From positions 1 through 64,000 of the forward strand of contig DF239896.1 in NCBI GenBank assembly GCA_000507305.1: a DNA stretch of 64,000 bases, given 5' to 3'. The notes beneath the pieces were generated by a model. The model was given only the letters and a program-made list of their open reading frames with translations, ran no database searches and was not told where the DNA came from. Positions 12,277 to 23,604 of this stretch are shown piece by piece. The DNA comes from Breviolum minutum Mf 1.05b.01 (taxonomy: Eukaryota > Sar > Dinophyceae > Suessiales > Symbiodiniaceae). Numbering within the stretch: the first letter of the stretch is position 1; every line of letters begins with the position of its first letter. A program made the translations under genes and the position numbers.

Positions 12277-12960
12277 TCATTCAATTTGAACTCGTTCATC
12301 CTTCGCATCCAGGAACACCACGTCCGTTTGCCTCAGTGAGAGGGCAAGGCTGGTGCTGAAGGTAACCCCTTCATTCCATAAATCATTGCCATCAAAAGAT
12401 TCACTAGCAGTTCTTTGATCTGATCTGACTTTGGATCTTAGAATGATGTTTGGCCATTCCATTGACTTTCTAACTGAGGTCCTAGCCATCCCTGCCCTCG
12501 TATGGCGTTGTGAACACTGGGCCTTCAGACAGAGTCTCAGCCACACCCTATTCTTACACAAATCTGCCATTTTTGGTGGTACAGTAGTGCTTAATTCTGC
12601 TTTCTCGTAATCACTACAAAAAGTTCTGCGTGTATTCCTCGTCCACATGTTTGAAGCAAATCACAAAAATTGGGCAATACTTTAAGCCTTAAGCAATGTT
12701 TCTGCAACGTAAGACATTGAGACTCATACCACCACTCCTCTGACAGCTCTTTGGTCCGCTTGTAAAGGTGCATCAAACTGGGTTCCGTTCCTGATGGCGT
12801 GACATCTCAGTCTAAGTCTGCCACTGCTGTGGAAATCGTTCGAAGCGTCAATGATCCATTTTCTTTTTGTAACTTGGATTGAATTGGTGATACTCCGCGC
12901 GGAAGCTTTCAGGTAACTCAAGGGATAGATAAGCACAAGACTTGGGGGGAAGGGCAACAC
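12277..12960 (-). CDS. Unassigned multi-exon gene, 3' part with stop
   Basis: Coding-like minus-strand pieces: about 12850-12955 (KSCAYLSLELPESFRAEYHQ), about 12722-12795 (MHLYKRTKELSEEWWYES) and 12277 to about 12390 ending LDAKDERVQIE and a TGA stop. The frame from 12648 to 12277 is open throughout. No family recognised; exon joins not established. Confidence 0.42.
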
Positions 12961-13270
12961 GCGCCTCCTACATTCTACATGCTACATACAAATCAAAGCC
13001 AAAAGATATGAATTCCATTAAGAAAATAAAAAATATTGAAGAAAGTACATGTTATGAAAAAAAGGTATAAGAACAGCGGGCACGTAGTACATCGTACATA
13101 CTTGTACGTTAGACAAGCAAGCCTGCTTCAAGAAGTTTATCACAGAAGGTTTCATGGCCCTCAAGTACACCTCTTTGAACATAGACACAGACAATCCCAG
13201 CTTTCCATAGAGGCAATTAGGCGTCAAATATAAAGGCAAGCGGGAAGCGGGAAGTGCCAAACAATGGCAA

Positions 13271-13495
13271 GCTCAGATGAGGCTCGTAGCGATGAGTTGG
13301 AGTGTCTCTTCAACATTTTCGGACTGACGTGCCCAAATCATCCTTGCCCATTCAAACAATGGTGAAACAGCAGCCCGACAAGTACCAGTACCACTTTCAA
13401 CATCTTTCAACAAGCTTTACCACTGGTGAGTGGTCAGCGTTGAAACCACAGAAACCACATCAAACGATGAGGAAAGATCACAGATGATCTGACAA
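13271..13495 (-). repeat. Duplicated block, copy 1, carrying a terminal exon
   Basis: About 225 bp nearly identical to 13607-13805. On the minus strand both copies encode the same peptide, AAVSPLFEWARMIWARQSEN followed by VEETLQLIATSLI and a TGA stop (here 13273-13380). Copy 1 is longer by insertions near 13385 and 13455. A terminal exon copied in tandem is the simplest reading; the host gene is unknown. Confidence 0.7.
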
Positions 13496-13606
13496 TATAT
13501 TGACACGGCATGGATGGAACATGATGGAACAGCCGTGAGCACTTTCACCAAGCATCTAGACACAACACTTTCTCGCACCTACTACTGAAACGGAGGCATG
13601 CGTCTG

Positions 13607-13805
13607 GCTCAGATGAGGCTCGTAGCGATGAGTTGGAGTGTCTCTTCAACATTTTCGGACTGACGTGCCCAAATCATCCTTGCCCATTCAAACAATGGTG
13701 AAACAGCAGCCCGACAAGTATCACTTTCAACAAGCTTTACCACTGGTGAGTGGTCAGCGTTGAAACCACATCAAAAGATTTAGAAAGATCACAAATGATC
13801 CGACA
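13607..13805 (-). repeat. Duplicated block, copy 2, carrying a terminal exon
   Basis: Partner of 13271-13495, separated by about 110 bp. The exon-like part (13609-13716) is the same as in copy 1; differences are in the flank upstream of it. Confidence 0.7.
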
Positions 13806-14246
13806 TAGGACACGTCAGGGAAAGCATTGTTACACTGGCAAACCATATCCCCATGACATAAAGCTATCTATTTGGCTGATGTTTGTGCGTGTCCGCATAA
13901 GATTGACAACTGGTGGACAACAAACCTTCAAGAACCCAATAGCATTCCACATTCATATCTCTCTCACATGGCAAGTTCATGGACAACCTTGGTTGTCAAA
14001 ATGTTGGTTCCACTAGGCCCCAGCTTCACAATCTTTACTTTGTATGCATGTTCAATCATGTTCATGTTCGCGTATTGTATCATGGTCATTGCACGTGTTT
14101 GGAGGCTTCATGTCTCCAAATTCAATTCCTGTTGGCGCCGCCAGTGCCCAGTGCCACAGTGTCACCCAAGTTGGGAAAGTGTATCCTTTATAACTCATGG
14201 GGCCCTCCTTAAAAGAAAAAACGCAAAGTGCAGGAAGGATTTGTTG
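13806..14246. other. No gene supported
   Basis: No coding pattern found on either strand. Confidence 0.3.
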
Positions 14247-14775
14247 CTATTCCAACTCCTGACCGTTGCTCCTAAGCTCCCACCTTGCTTGGAAGCTGAT
14301 GTTTGGAGCTCCCTCAAAAGACTTGCCTGATATGCAAAGATGTCCATAGGATTCTCCAATTCTTCGATGTTCTTGGCTATAATTAATTATAATGTATATG
14401 TATATGTATTTATATATAGATATACATACATATATACATATGTGTTTCAATGTATTACAAATACAGTACATCTTATCTTCAACACATGGTGCCCGGCAAT
14501 CTCATTGAGGTATCCCACAAAGCGCCTGTAAAAACCCACGCAGCACATCGGTGGACGTAGCTTTGACGTTGTACCTGGGATTTCAGGGGTTTTTCCCTAT
14601 CGGGGCCGTGACCCAGATAGAACCACAGGCCAGGAGTACCAAAGTGCGATGCTTGGCTGCGCTTTGTAGATTTCTGCAATTTCTGTACCACTTCCGGGAG
14701 GTACACAGACCTGTAAAAATTTACTTCGAGATTTGATTGAGTTGAACTGTTCTGCATGAACATCATCGAACACAT
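14247..14775 (-). CDS. Unassigned candidate exons
   Basis: Two minus-strand pieces: 14479-14775, an open frame including SVYLPEVVQKLQKSTKR and GTPGLWFYLGHGPDR, and 14247 to about 14330 ending FQARWELRSNGQELE and a stop. A competing frame over the first piece is also coding-like. An AT-rich microsatellite (about 14390-14445) lies between them. No family recognised. Confidence 0.3.
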
Positions 14776-15188
14776 AGGCAGGATTCTTAGGTGTGGACAG
14801 CTAGGAGAAACATGGACTTTTGCAATTCATGAACAGGCGTCAGCAGCAAATGTGAGGAAGCCATTGGTGGATTCACCTGCGCAACGCTACCAGCGACTTG
14901 AAAAACTAAGTGTATGATAAATATTGAGCGTGGACAGAGACACCTCAATTCCAGTGCAATCCTATCTGTTTTATCTTGATCTCACTGCTGGAAACCCTCA
15001 GCTCTGGAATCTGGACCATTCTGGGCCTTCATCTTTGATGCAATCTCTGAGCGATATGGCTTCACAAAGACCTGAAGACAACGAATCGAACAACCAGCAA
15101 GCTTTGAAAATCATTTGCACGGAAAAAAAATAAACAAGCTAGTTGGTGGTTTCAACCCATCTCAAAAATATTAGTCAAATTGGATCAT

Positions 15189-15202
15189 TTCCCCAGGTAG
15201 GG
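15189..15202. repeat. LINE target-site duplication, 3' side of element
   Basis: TTCCCCAGGTAGGG, identical to 26891-26904; followed directly by the eight T (A-tail of the minus-strand element). Confidence 0.9.
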
Positions 15203-15259
15203 TTTTTTTTGCTTCTTCAGTCGACGGCGTAGCCTGTGACCAATGCTGTTTTAATTAAA

Positions 15260-15600
15260 TCAACAAGCGGCTGCTGGGTTAAAATCCGGACCAATCTCAG
15301 TGACCGTATGGTCAAGACCGGCCCGTAGAACCCCGAAGTCTCGTTGGATATCAGCAGGACATTCCTTGAGACACTCAGTGGAGAGCAAACCGCGCGACTG
15401 TACATGCGCTTGCACGAGCCCAACAATGGCTCGGCAGAAAGCCACCGGATATTCTTTCAAAGCAGTGGTCTGCCAAGATTTATTATCGGCGGTACAGCCG
15501 ATGGAGCGAGCATTAGGTAAGACATTGCTCACCCTGTGCTCTTTCAAAACTGTTTCTACCCCTGGCGCCCCATGCACCACAAGGATATACAAGGATATCA
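15260..15600 (-). pseudogene. LINE ORF2, C-terminal end of methyltransferase-like domain
   Basis: Continues the preceding frame after a shift near 15580: KPTDIL then VVHGAPGVETVLKEHRVSNV, ending DHTVTEIGPDFNPAAAC and a stop at 15260. No domain recognised in this tail. Confidence 0.7.
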
Positions 15601-18600
15601 GTCGGTTTAGGAGACTTAGCTCCGTAGTGTCCCTGCCAGACTCTACATCGCTGCACACCCTCAAACCGTTCCAAAAGCTGTACGATTGCAATTCGCCAGA
15701 TACTAGCTGCATGTAGGTCTGTTGGTTCGCTGGGGTGCTCCACCAACATGAAGTTACCATAGTGGAACTGTACCAATGCAAGCAAGATCGTGGCACCGAG
15801 CAGCCCATTCCCTACCAGGATCTGAGCCAACTCTTTGAACGTCAATCGTTGTAGGCCTCTGAGACAATGAATCGTTCTTATCTGACGTGGTCCTCCATCG
15901 TCTCTGTTGCGAGCTATCGTCCAAGTCTCGCAAGGCGGTCCCGAAATGACCGCTGTGAGGATTCCTGCTGCCGCCGCTCGTATGAATAGGTCTCGCGTCG
16001 GTTCATGTAGTAGGTTCCCCAGTTTCTCGTGGAAAATGATGTCAACGCTGAGACTTGCACATCCGTCTGGCGTGATCCATCGTGCTTCTTCAGCGCACTG
16101 TTGGATATCTCCTGGACGACGTCTTCCCGAGAAAAGGTGGGCCAGAACCACCTGGCGAAAGCGCAAAGGACGTGGGACACTTTGAACTCTTGGCGTCGCC
16201 TGAAGCCACGCATCCAGAATCTCGTCAGTAGAGGTGACGAGGTCTTCCGTTTCTGCTGGTTGTCGTAATGCCCATGCAGCTGTGAGACGTTCTTCAAGTC
16301 GAGTCAGCGCCCAAAATAACCCGTCAGTCTCCGTGATGATGTCGTCCCGTACCAAATCGTCCCGCCAGTATAGTGCTAGCATTTGAATTTCTGCGATTGG
16401 CAACGTAGTTGTAGTCATAGTATCGCATAGCATTTCCAGTATGGTGGGTGGATAGTTGTTGTGCTCCGCTGTCTCATTCCACACTCGGTGCCATTGTCGT
16501 AATAATGCCAATTGATCGTCATTTGGTCCATGTAGGTGAATAAGTTCATTATCCGGTAATGGTGGCCCATCAGCTCTCAGCACCGGTGGCCTCCATTCTG
16601 GCTCTTCCTGATTAGCCTGACGGCTATTCATCCCTGGTTCAAGCCTTGCACGGACGCCACGTTGCTGCAGTTGTTGGAAACAAACCACACTGTACTTCAA
16701 GTGGTTGATGAGCGACACATGGGTTGGGTATTGCTTGAGGCATATCTGACACTGCGTCCCTTGTGCCACGGTCCTGGCATACGTCACCCTGCCATGCTTC
16801 TTAAAAGCATGTACAGACCATGCTGCCATAGTTCGGAAGGTCTGTCGGCAAATTCCGCAAAACTGTTGTCCCGTACTGTTCTTGAGGAGTGGCGCTTCCA
16901 ACAGGTCAGCTTCAATCAGGTACTTGACACACTGTGTCTGCCACTCTTCCCAGTCGTGATCCTTCCGCTCTTGTTGAACAGAATGCTTCACGCCCTTCTT
17001 CACCAGATTGGTCCAGCTCTTGCCTGGTCTTTGTAGCATCTGTTGCCATGCCTCCCATTGTTCATAAATACCACCAGCCGGCAGCTCAGGTCGACATACA
17101 TTGTTTCTAAGCCAGTCCAAATCCTCGGATATAAGCGCCCACAATTGTAGCGTTTGTTGGGACATGGCCCAGACCGTATCGTCGCCTGCACGGACTAGAT
17201 GTTGTAGGTAACTTAACCTTCCAGCTCGCAAGACCACTTGAGGGTGTGGTACCTGCAATTGGGCACGTAGGCGCCTATCGTTCCAATGTCTTTGCTGAAG
17301 TCCAAATTGCGTCTGAGCCATGCGTCGGTATAGTTTATGAAGTCCCTTTGTCCATAGCTCCATGTCTTTTCGATTGAGGGGCATGAAGACTCCTGTAGCA
17401 TATGTGAGGCCACTCATAATCAGGGTATAAAAGAGCTGCTTCTTCTTATCCCATGATAAGCCACGGTTTGCAAAAATCGCTGCCCGCTGCTGCGTAAAGG
17501 TCTCATGCGCCATTCCCAATCTCATACGTAGAGCTTTTGCATAACGACATTTAACTGTGATCCAAACTCCAAGATGTCGATAGGAACCTACCACCCGTAG
17601 TCGATGTCTAAGCCATTGTGATGTGGTTTCAAGCATGGCCCCTGCGAAGCAGATCTGCTTGCGCACTGCGACACTGCCCGTTCCACAAAGCGTCAGCATC
17701 ACTTCTGTCTTTGCTGCCGCCAGATTTGGGGACATTCCTGCCGTAACCAGCTCATCAAATAGTTGCCCTGCGACTGCTTGTGTATTGGTGAGTAGTGTCT
17801 GGGCACAGGGATGCACCAACATGATACATAGATCATCTGCCCAGACTGGTCCCATGGCGGAGATTGGCACATTCTGCGGGCGTGATGGTATAGGCTCCCG
17901 CAAACCACTCCAGCTGATCTCGAAGCTAATACCCAGGTGTTGTAGACTTCGTTGGACCTTCTTCAAGATATAGCGGAAAGCAATAGAGAAGAATAGGTCA
18001 GCGACCGTATCTCCAGGTCTGGATCCTCTACGAGTCCGCGTCATAGTATCTGTGCCATGCACCGTGTACCATGTCCCTGTAAGGTACTCCTCCGCTATCA
18101 TGCTCAAAAACTGCGGGCATTGCATATCATCCATTGCCGTCCTACTCTGCACATGTTGCTTGAACTCTTCATAGGCCTCATCCGGCAGGTTGAGATTTGC
18201 GAATAGGTCCATGGGTGACCGGGTATCTCCCCTCACTTGTACCAACTGTTGTCGCAGCAATCTATAAAATGCATTCGAGATATCAACGAATAAGAGCGCC
18301 GTGGATTGCTTTGCTTGATAGTGCATATGTTGGAAAAGCTGTAGGGAGTGGACCGCCTGTAGAACTGATATATGAGGACGTCCTCCATATTGCATGGGCA
18401 TCGGCGATTTGATATACGTCTGCATGATCTCATCACGAAATAGGCGGTGAAATACCTTTCCTAATGTGGAGGAGATGAGCAAGGATCGATATGAGGCACA
18501 CTGTGTTGAGTCTCCTTTGCCTTTGTAGGCAGGTATAAGCGCACCCCCTTTAAAGAGGGCAGCCTCTTCATTACAAAGCCACTGCTTGTACAGGAGGTTC

Positions 18601-18640
18601 AGTGCTGCTGGTGCCAGATACTTTGCCCCGTAATGTATGG
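15513..18640 (-). pseudogene. LINE ORF2: reverse transcriptase, zinc fingers, methyltransferase-like domain
   Basis: The frame is open for over 1,000 codons. Counting from 18482, RT motif A is LLFVDISNAFYRLL (about residues 63-76), motif B SRPGDTVADLFFSIAF (about 154), motif C VWADDLCIM (about 213; the usual Y/F-A-D-D has Trp), then SPNLAAAKTEVML and YRHLGVWI. Two Cys-His clusters follow: CGICRQTF...HAFKKH (about 542-564) and CQICLKQY...HLKYSVVC (about 578-601), the second ending in Cys. The C-terminal domain has LAHLFSGRRRPGDIQ (about 780), LSVDI (about 811), SGPPCETW (about 847; 15927-15944) and VEHPSEP (about 914), an order like motifs I, II, IV and VI of C5 cytosine methyltransferases but divergent. 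RT copies the element RNA; the roles of the fingers and terminal domain are inferred only. The frame breaks at both ends. Confidence 0.9.
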
Positions 18641-19444
18641 TATTTGGTCATCGTACACTGCTTTGCCAATCTTCGTCTGTCTGAGCGCACGTTCAACTTG
18701 CGTGAGAGTCGGGAGATCCTGCCATTCAATGGGTGTAGTGTGCCCTCGACTTCCGCCATGTTGGATATGGTCAATAAGCTGCTCAGGGGTAACTTCCACT
18801 CCATCTTCTTGAGCCGCAAAGAAAAGTCTCCAAGTTTCCGCATATTCCCGAAAGCTTGTTACCAGGTCTCCTTGCTCATTTCGCAGCGTAGGCAAAGGTT
18901 GGATCAATGTTCTCTTTCTGCGTCCACCAACTCCAGCTTGTCGTAGTCGTTTGAAGAGATCTTTTGGGTCTCCTTGCTCTGCCTGCTTTGCAATCTCTTC
19001 AAGGTATATAGTCCTGTCAGCCCTGAGTGATTGACTTAGTTTGCGCTTCGAGGTATCCAGTGCACTTTCCAACAAACGAAGTTCTCGGATGATGCCAATC
19101 GCCACATGCAGTTGGTCGTCCCATTGCTCTGTATACAGACGTGTCGACCTCCATGCATAGAGCGCAACCTGGATCTTGCGTCTTGTCCATAACCGTTGCA
19201 GCTTGCGTCTCATACGGGTGAGGGTCGTCCTTGCCGTCCTGATGTTCCATGTATCATTCCGTATGTATCCTTTGCGACGGACCAGACGGCGATACTGGGC
19301 TATGTTGCTGCAGCCATTCATTGATAATGTCAGTAAAACGTATTGCCTGTTCGTGAACATTGGTATCCCATTGGATCTGTTGTAAATCCTTGCCAAGTTG
19401 TCTGTAATGGCACTCCGGGATTTGTGCGATGCGTTTACGATCAT
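18599..19444 (-). pseudogene. LINE ORF2, endonuclease-RT connector and RT N-terminus
   Basis: Basic, Arg-rich segment (RTARTTLTRMRRKLQRLWTR), then QAEQGDPKDLFKRLRQAGVG and TPEQLIDHIQ, leading to TKIGKAVYDDQIP, which resembles the N-terminal RT region of LINEs. The frame shifts near 19290 from the endonuclease frame and near 18630 into the RT frame. Confidence 0.75.
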
Positions 19445-19931
19445 AGCTGGCTCGAAAACTTGGAGGTTTCACATAGGTTCGTTGTACACAGACTAGCAAG
19501 GCAATGTGGTCTCTTGTCGTAGTGCCTGAGTCGAGCTCGGCAATGGGCTGGGACGTTATTGCACTTGTCCGCCATGAAAAGGGTATTGCAATGTAGTCAC
19601 AACGAGCTGTACGCACACTTTGGCCATATCCATGTTGCCACGTATGAGTCTCTCCAATATGCCAATCTTCAAAAGTGGAGGGCAGCATCAGCTCATAGTC
19701 GTTGACGAGTCTCTGGAGGAGCTTACCAGATCGGTTGACACGGGTTTCAAGTCCATGTGCCGATACACCTGGTAGTGCTTCTTCTGTAAAGTGTGCATTA
19801 GCATCAAGCCCAAGTATGAGGTCATCCTTTGCAATGTCCACATAGTCCACCAGACACTGCCGTAATTGGGCCCACCATTGCTCAATTTCTTGTGCTGCGT
19901 GTGCCCCATGAGGTGCATGTCCAGAGACCAC
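19254..19931 (-). pseudogene. LINE ORF2, APE-type endonuclease, C-terminal half
   Basis: Carries SGHAPH, LILGLDANAHF (catalytic Asp-Asn), ARCDYIAIPF and the closing RDHIALLV (catalytic His), the standard order for exonuclease-endonuclease-phosphatase enzymes that nick target DNA for LINEs. Continues the N-terminal half across a frame shift near 19910. Confidence 0.85.
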
Positions 19932-21189
19932 TACAAAGGAACCTTACTAATTTCCACTGTACTCGCACTATCAGGAGTTCTGGTTGTCGATGCAAGACTA
20001 AAACATCACGACGGGTTAATCCAGTTGATTGTCCCTCCTTGTTCCGTTTCAGTAGCCATACTTCTGTGCCTCCTCGTCCTTCTGCTGCAGCTGCTACCAA
20101 ACGGATATGAGTATGCGACTCAATCATTGCATCTTGTCGTGCTCTGGTTTCTTGTAGGCATGTCACCTGTATGTTATATTGTTGCAGTTGCTTGCGAAGG
20201 TATTCTTGTTGTGAGAGTTTGTCGTTACCACCGTCCGCTTTCAAAGAGCATACATTATAGGTAACAACTCCAAGCCTAGTGACTGTGGTTGCAACTGGTG
20301 GCTTGTCGTCAAGCTTCTTCGTCAGCATTGCCTTGTGATGTTGACAGAGTCTTGCCGGTGCTCTACTGAGCATGATATCATCTTCAATTGGTGGTAAACC
20401 TGCTGATTCTCCATTCTGCATCGGTGAGTTGAGCCACAACCACTCTATTGGTGCCTTTCGGCCTGCGATATAAGGCCCAAAAGTAATTGGCGGTGCACCA
20501 CAACCAATGTGAAAGAGACGTGCTTGGTTTGCCAACATATTTGCAATCTCGTTGCCAAGGTCACCTCTATGAGCCTTAACATGCTTCGCCTGTATAGGGC
20601 TGGGGTGAGTGGCATCGTACAATTGCCATAATGCTCTTGCTGTCCTGATCTGTCCATGGGTTGGTGAAATAGTCCACGCTCCTGCTATTGGCCATCCTGC
20701 CGTTGTAGCATCGAAGTGTATGGTTATCTGTGCACGACAACCTCTATTAATGCACCATATAAGGGCTTGTAATATTGCCTCAATCTCCGCCTCACGAGAA
20801 CCTTGTTTACTGGCTCCTGTCCAGAAAGGGTCTCTGGGATCATCCGTGACATTGCCAGCTGCTGCATGTAGGATAGCTGTTGCTGTGTCATTCGTGCCAG
20901 TCACCACTATCGCCCATGAAGCTGGTGTCTTCTCGTTCTCATCTGCTGTCTGTTTCGCACTGAAAGAGCCATCCGTATAGATATCTACTCTGTCATATCG
21001 GTATTCAACCAAGTCGTGGTTGCCTACCCATTGCAGATATGTCAGCCGAAGCTCCTCTGGCATATCCAGCGCATACATAGTCAGCTGTTCACGATGTAGG
21101 TCTGCGATGTAAATCGAGTAGCTGCTCGTATAAATCTTGCAGGTCTGGTAGTCGAATTGAAGTCGTGGTCCCTTGCGGTATAAAATCAA
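19882..21189 (-). pseudogene. LINE ORF2, RNase H followed by N-terminal half of endonuclease
   Basis: RNase H: VDIYTDGSFS (first Asp, about 20973), GSREAEIEAILQAL (Glu), ITIHFDATTAGW (Asp) and HVKAHRGDLGNEIANMLAN (His and last Asp), a complete catalytic set at about 20515-20991. After a spacer of about 80 residues the APE-type endonuclease begins: LGVVTYNVCSL (Asn), QVTCLQETRA (Glu), GRGGTEVWLL. RNase H upstream of the endonuclease is unusual; in LINEs known to me it follows RT. Confidence 0.9.
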
Positions 21190-22010
21190 TTACTACTACT
21201 TGACCTTGCCACTCAACAATGTCATCCATTGCGTCGAGACAACCATTGTACCATGTCACTCTTTCATGGTTGTCAGTGCCGTTCCCTGGCGGAAGACTGC
21301 GACCAAGTATACACAACGCTTGGTTGATATCGTAATGTGGATAGTTCCAAAGGATGGTCAAGCAATGTTTAGTAGCAGGATCCGCCGTTCCAAGAGCGGC
21401 GGCTTCATCATTATCTAAAGCACACCAGAGGTCTAGGACATGGGGCTTGTCGACAACTTGAAGTCGCCACAAATGGGACCGCGTTTTCACTGCTACTTCA
21501 TGTTTGCGTCGACCGTGAGGATATCGGAGCAAGGCATTGGTCTCATGGTGTCCGTCCTGCGGTGCATCAGGTGAGTGTTCAACTTCGCTTTCTCCACCTT
21601 CTTGCTGCCGTGATGTTGAACTCGGTGATTGCAAGGGGGAAGAATGGTATATATATATATATCTTTGTGCCTCCGCAAGCTCATGGTCGCATAATGCTAG
21701 GCGGAGTCCTTCTACTGTCATGGTAGATGGTCCCTGTATAGCCAACCGTAGGAAATCGCCACTACGTAGTTCCCTTAATGCACCGTCTTGCCTATGCCAC
21801 TCTGCTTGGTTTAGCTCCAAGCTGCAGTCTGCTGTTGGCATCGAGCAAAAGGCATGCGCTGCAAGAAGGTGTAATAGCGATGCCCTGGTCATAAAATGTC
21901 GTGTCCATACCACACGTCTCAAATGTGATGATTCCCCTGATCCCAATACGCCTAGTACCACATCAACAAGTGCTAGCTGATCTGAGTCTGTGCCGCCTGT
22001 CTGTGACGGT
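21089..22010 (-). pseudogene. LINE ORF2, uncharacterised region before RNase H
   Basis: Open frame with FMTRASLLHLLAAHAFC, HVLDLWCALDNDEAAAL and EWQGQVVVIDFIPQG; no domain recognised. A (TA)n tract at about 21648-21662 adds a Tyr-Ile run. Frames shift at both ends (about 22000 and 21100). Confidence 0.65.
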
Positions 22011-23604
22011 CCGTGTTCATTTCAGCGATGTAGGTAATGGAGGCAGTATTGACTAGGTCAGCTGGGGGATGTCGTACTTCGTGTAGTTGATGGATTGAGG
22101 TATGTGGTGGGTTGCCCCACACTGTCTCCAATTGAGATACAAAGCTCAATGGACGTCCTCTGTCCAAAACAACTAGTCGGTGCTCTGCCGAAATATGGTA
22201 GATATGTGCCAGCAAAGTGTCAACTGACTTATCGGTGGTCGTGGACTGTGGTGTAAATCGTCGTGGCGATCTAGACGTTGCATGTCTTTGCATAAGCCAA
22301 AGTCCTTCGTGTTCGAGATCACCATGTCCCACAGTATGAATATAAAAATCAAGACGATCACCTTCTTCCAATCTGGCTTGAGACAGCTCTGGCAGCGTAA
22401 GATCATTGAGCTTGACCTCACAACGTTGCAGTGTCCACGGCTCGCATCTATGTTGTAAAGGCACTTGGCCGATCAGATGGAATGGCTGAACTGAACCTAT
22501 GTGGTATGCCGCCTTGACCGTGACACCCGAATGCTCTACGTCAATGACTCTTTGTAGGGTTGGTGTCGCTCCTGGGACCGGCATTCTTCGGAAATCAAAG
22601 AATTCAACGATAAATCGTATTTGCCGCGGTCCTTCCTGTTCTGGACGAACAAGGATGGCTGTAAATGGAAATGGCATCTCATTCCATGCTTGCCTGATGC
22701 TTGCAACAATGCTCCCCGCCGTCAGATCAGGTACCTGCACTGTTCTTCGTCCAATATGGTGCACATATAGTCCAAATGTTTCAACTTCGTAACGTCGCCT
22801 CAAATCATAACCTCCTGCAACCAGAATGTCGCAGTTCATCCGAAAGGTGGACGCCGCTACCTCGTCAGGTACTTGCAATTGCTGTTGTCGCAAGGGTGGT
22901 GGTTGTTGATCTGGTTTTCCATCAGTATCCGCCGCTCTGCAATGTCCTGCTTGTGTAGATTGGTCTGGCACTCTACGGAAAGTCATCTGCGTATAAGAAC
23001 GGCCATGCTCTGCTCCATGCCTCTTCCATTGGTGTCTGATGTTGGTTTGGATTTGGAAAAGTCCCATACCTTCATCGTCCTCCACGTAGACCGGTGGTGT
23101 GATATGCCTGAGCCTCAAGTCATACCACACAGGCAAGAACATGCCGGGTTGAGCATGTCGCTGGATGTAAGGAGTCAACCAGCGACGTACCCTTCCTGCC
23201 ATCGGTACTAAGATCTGATGGTTTTCACAAGCTAAACGGCAAACCTGTTGAACTTCTGCTATGCCAAACTGTAGGGGTAGAGAGTCTGGGAACCACTCCG
23301 GGTCCTCAACTCGTTCTGCCGTGATTTGACGTGCCGCTATGAGAACAGGTTGTAATCTTGTGATCCACGGTCGGTTAATTTCTGCTAGGACATGGGTGTG
23401 TCTTGCCCCGTCAGCGCCCGCCATAGGCAGTGGTCGTACAATATGCACGACTACCCAATCCACATCCGATATGTAGTCGTGCCATATACGCCGGACATAG
23501 TCCGGGAGGTGTACTAGCAGCTGCGGCCTCATAGCAAAGTCTCTATGTAGCCGGATTTGCGGGTGGCCGTGTTTGATGACCCAGGATCTGAAAGGCATCG
23601 TCAA
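21973..23604 (-). pseudogene. LINE ORF2, uncharacterised central region
   Basis: A 543-codon open frame of globular composition (HGHPQIRLHRDFAMRPQLLV, DYVRRIWHDYISDVDW, EDPEWFPDSLPLQFG). No catalytic motif recognised. It joins the previous segment by a frame shift near 23590. Confidence 0.7.

Noticed and set aside
22499-22958. Plus-strand open frames within the LINE, and others of 100-200 codons
   Set aside because: They mirror well-supported minus-strand coding sequence and show no domains.
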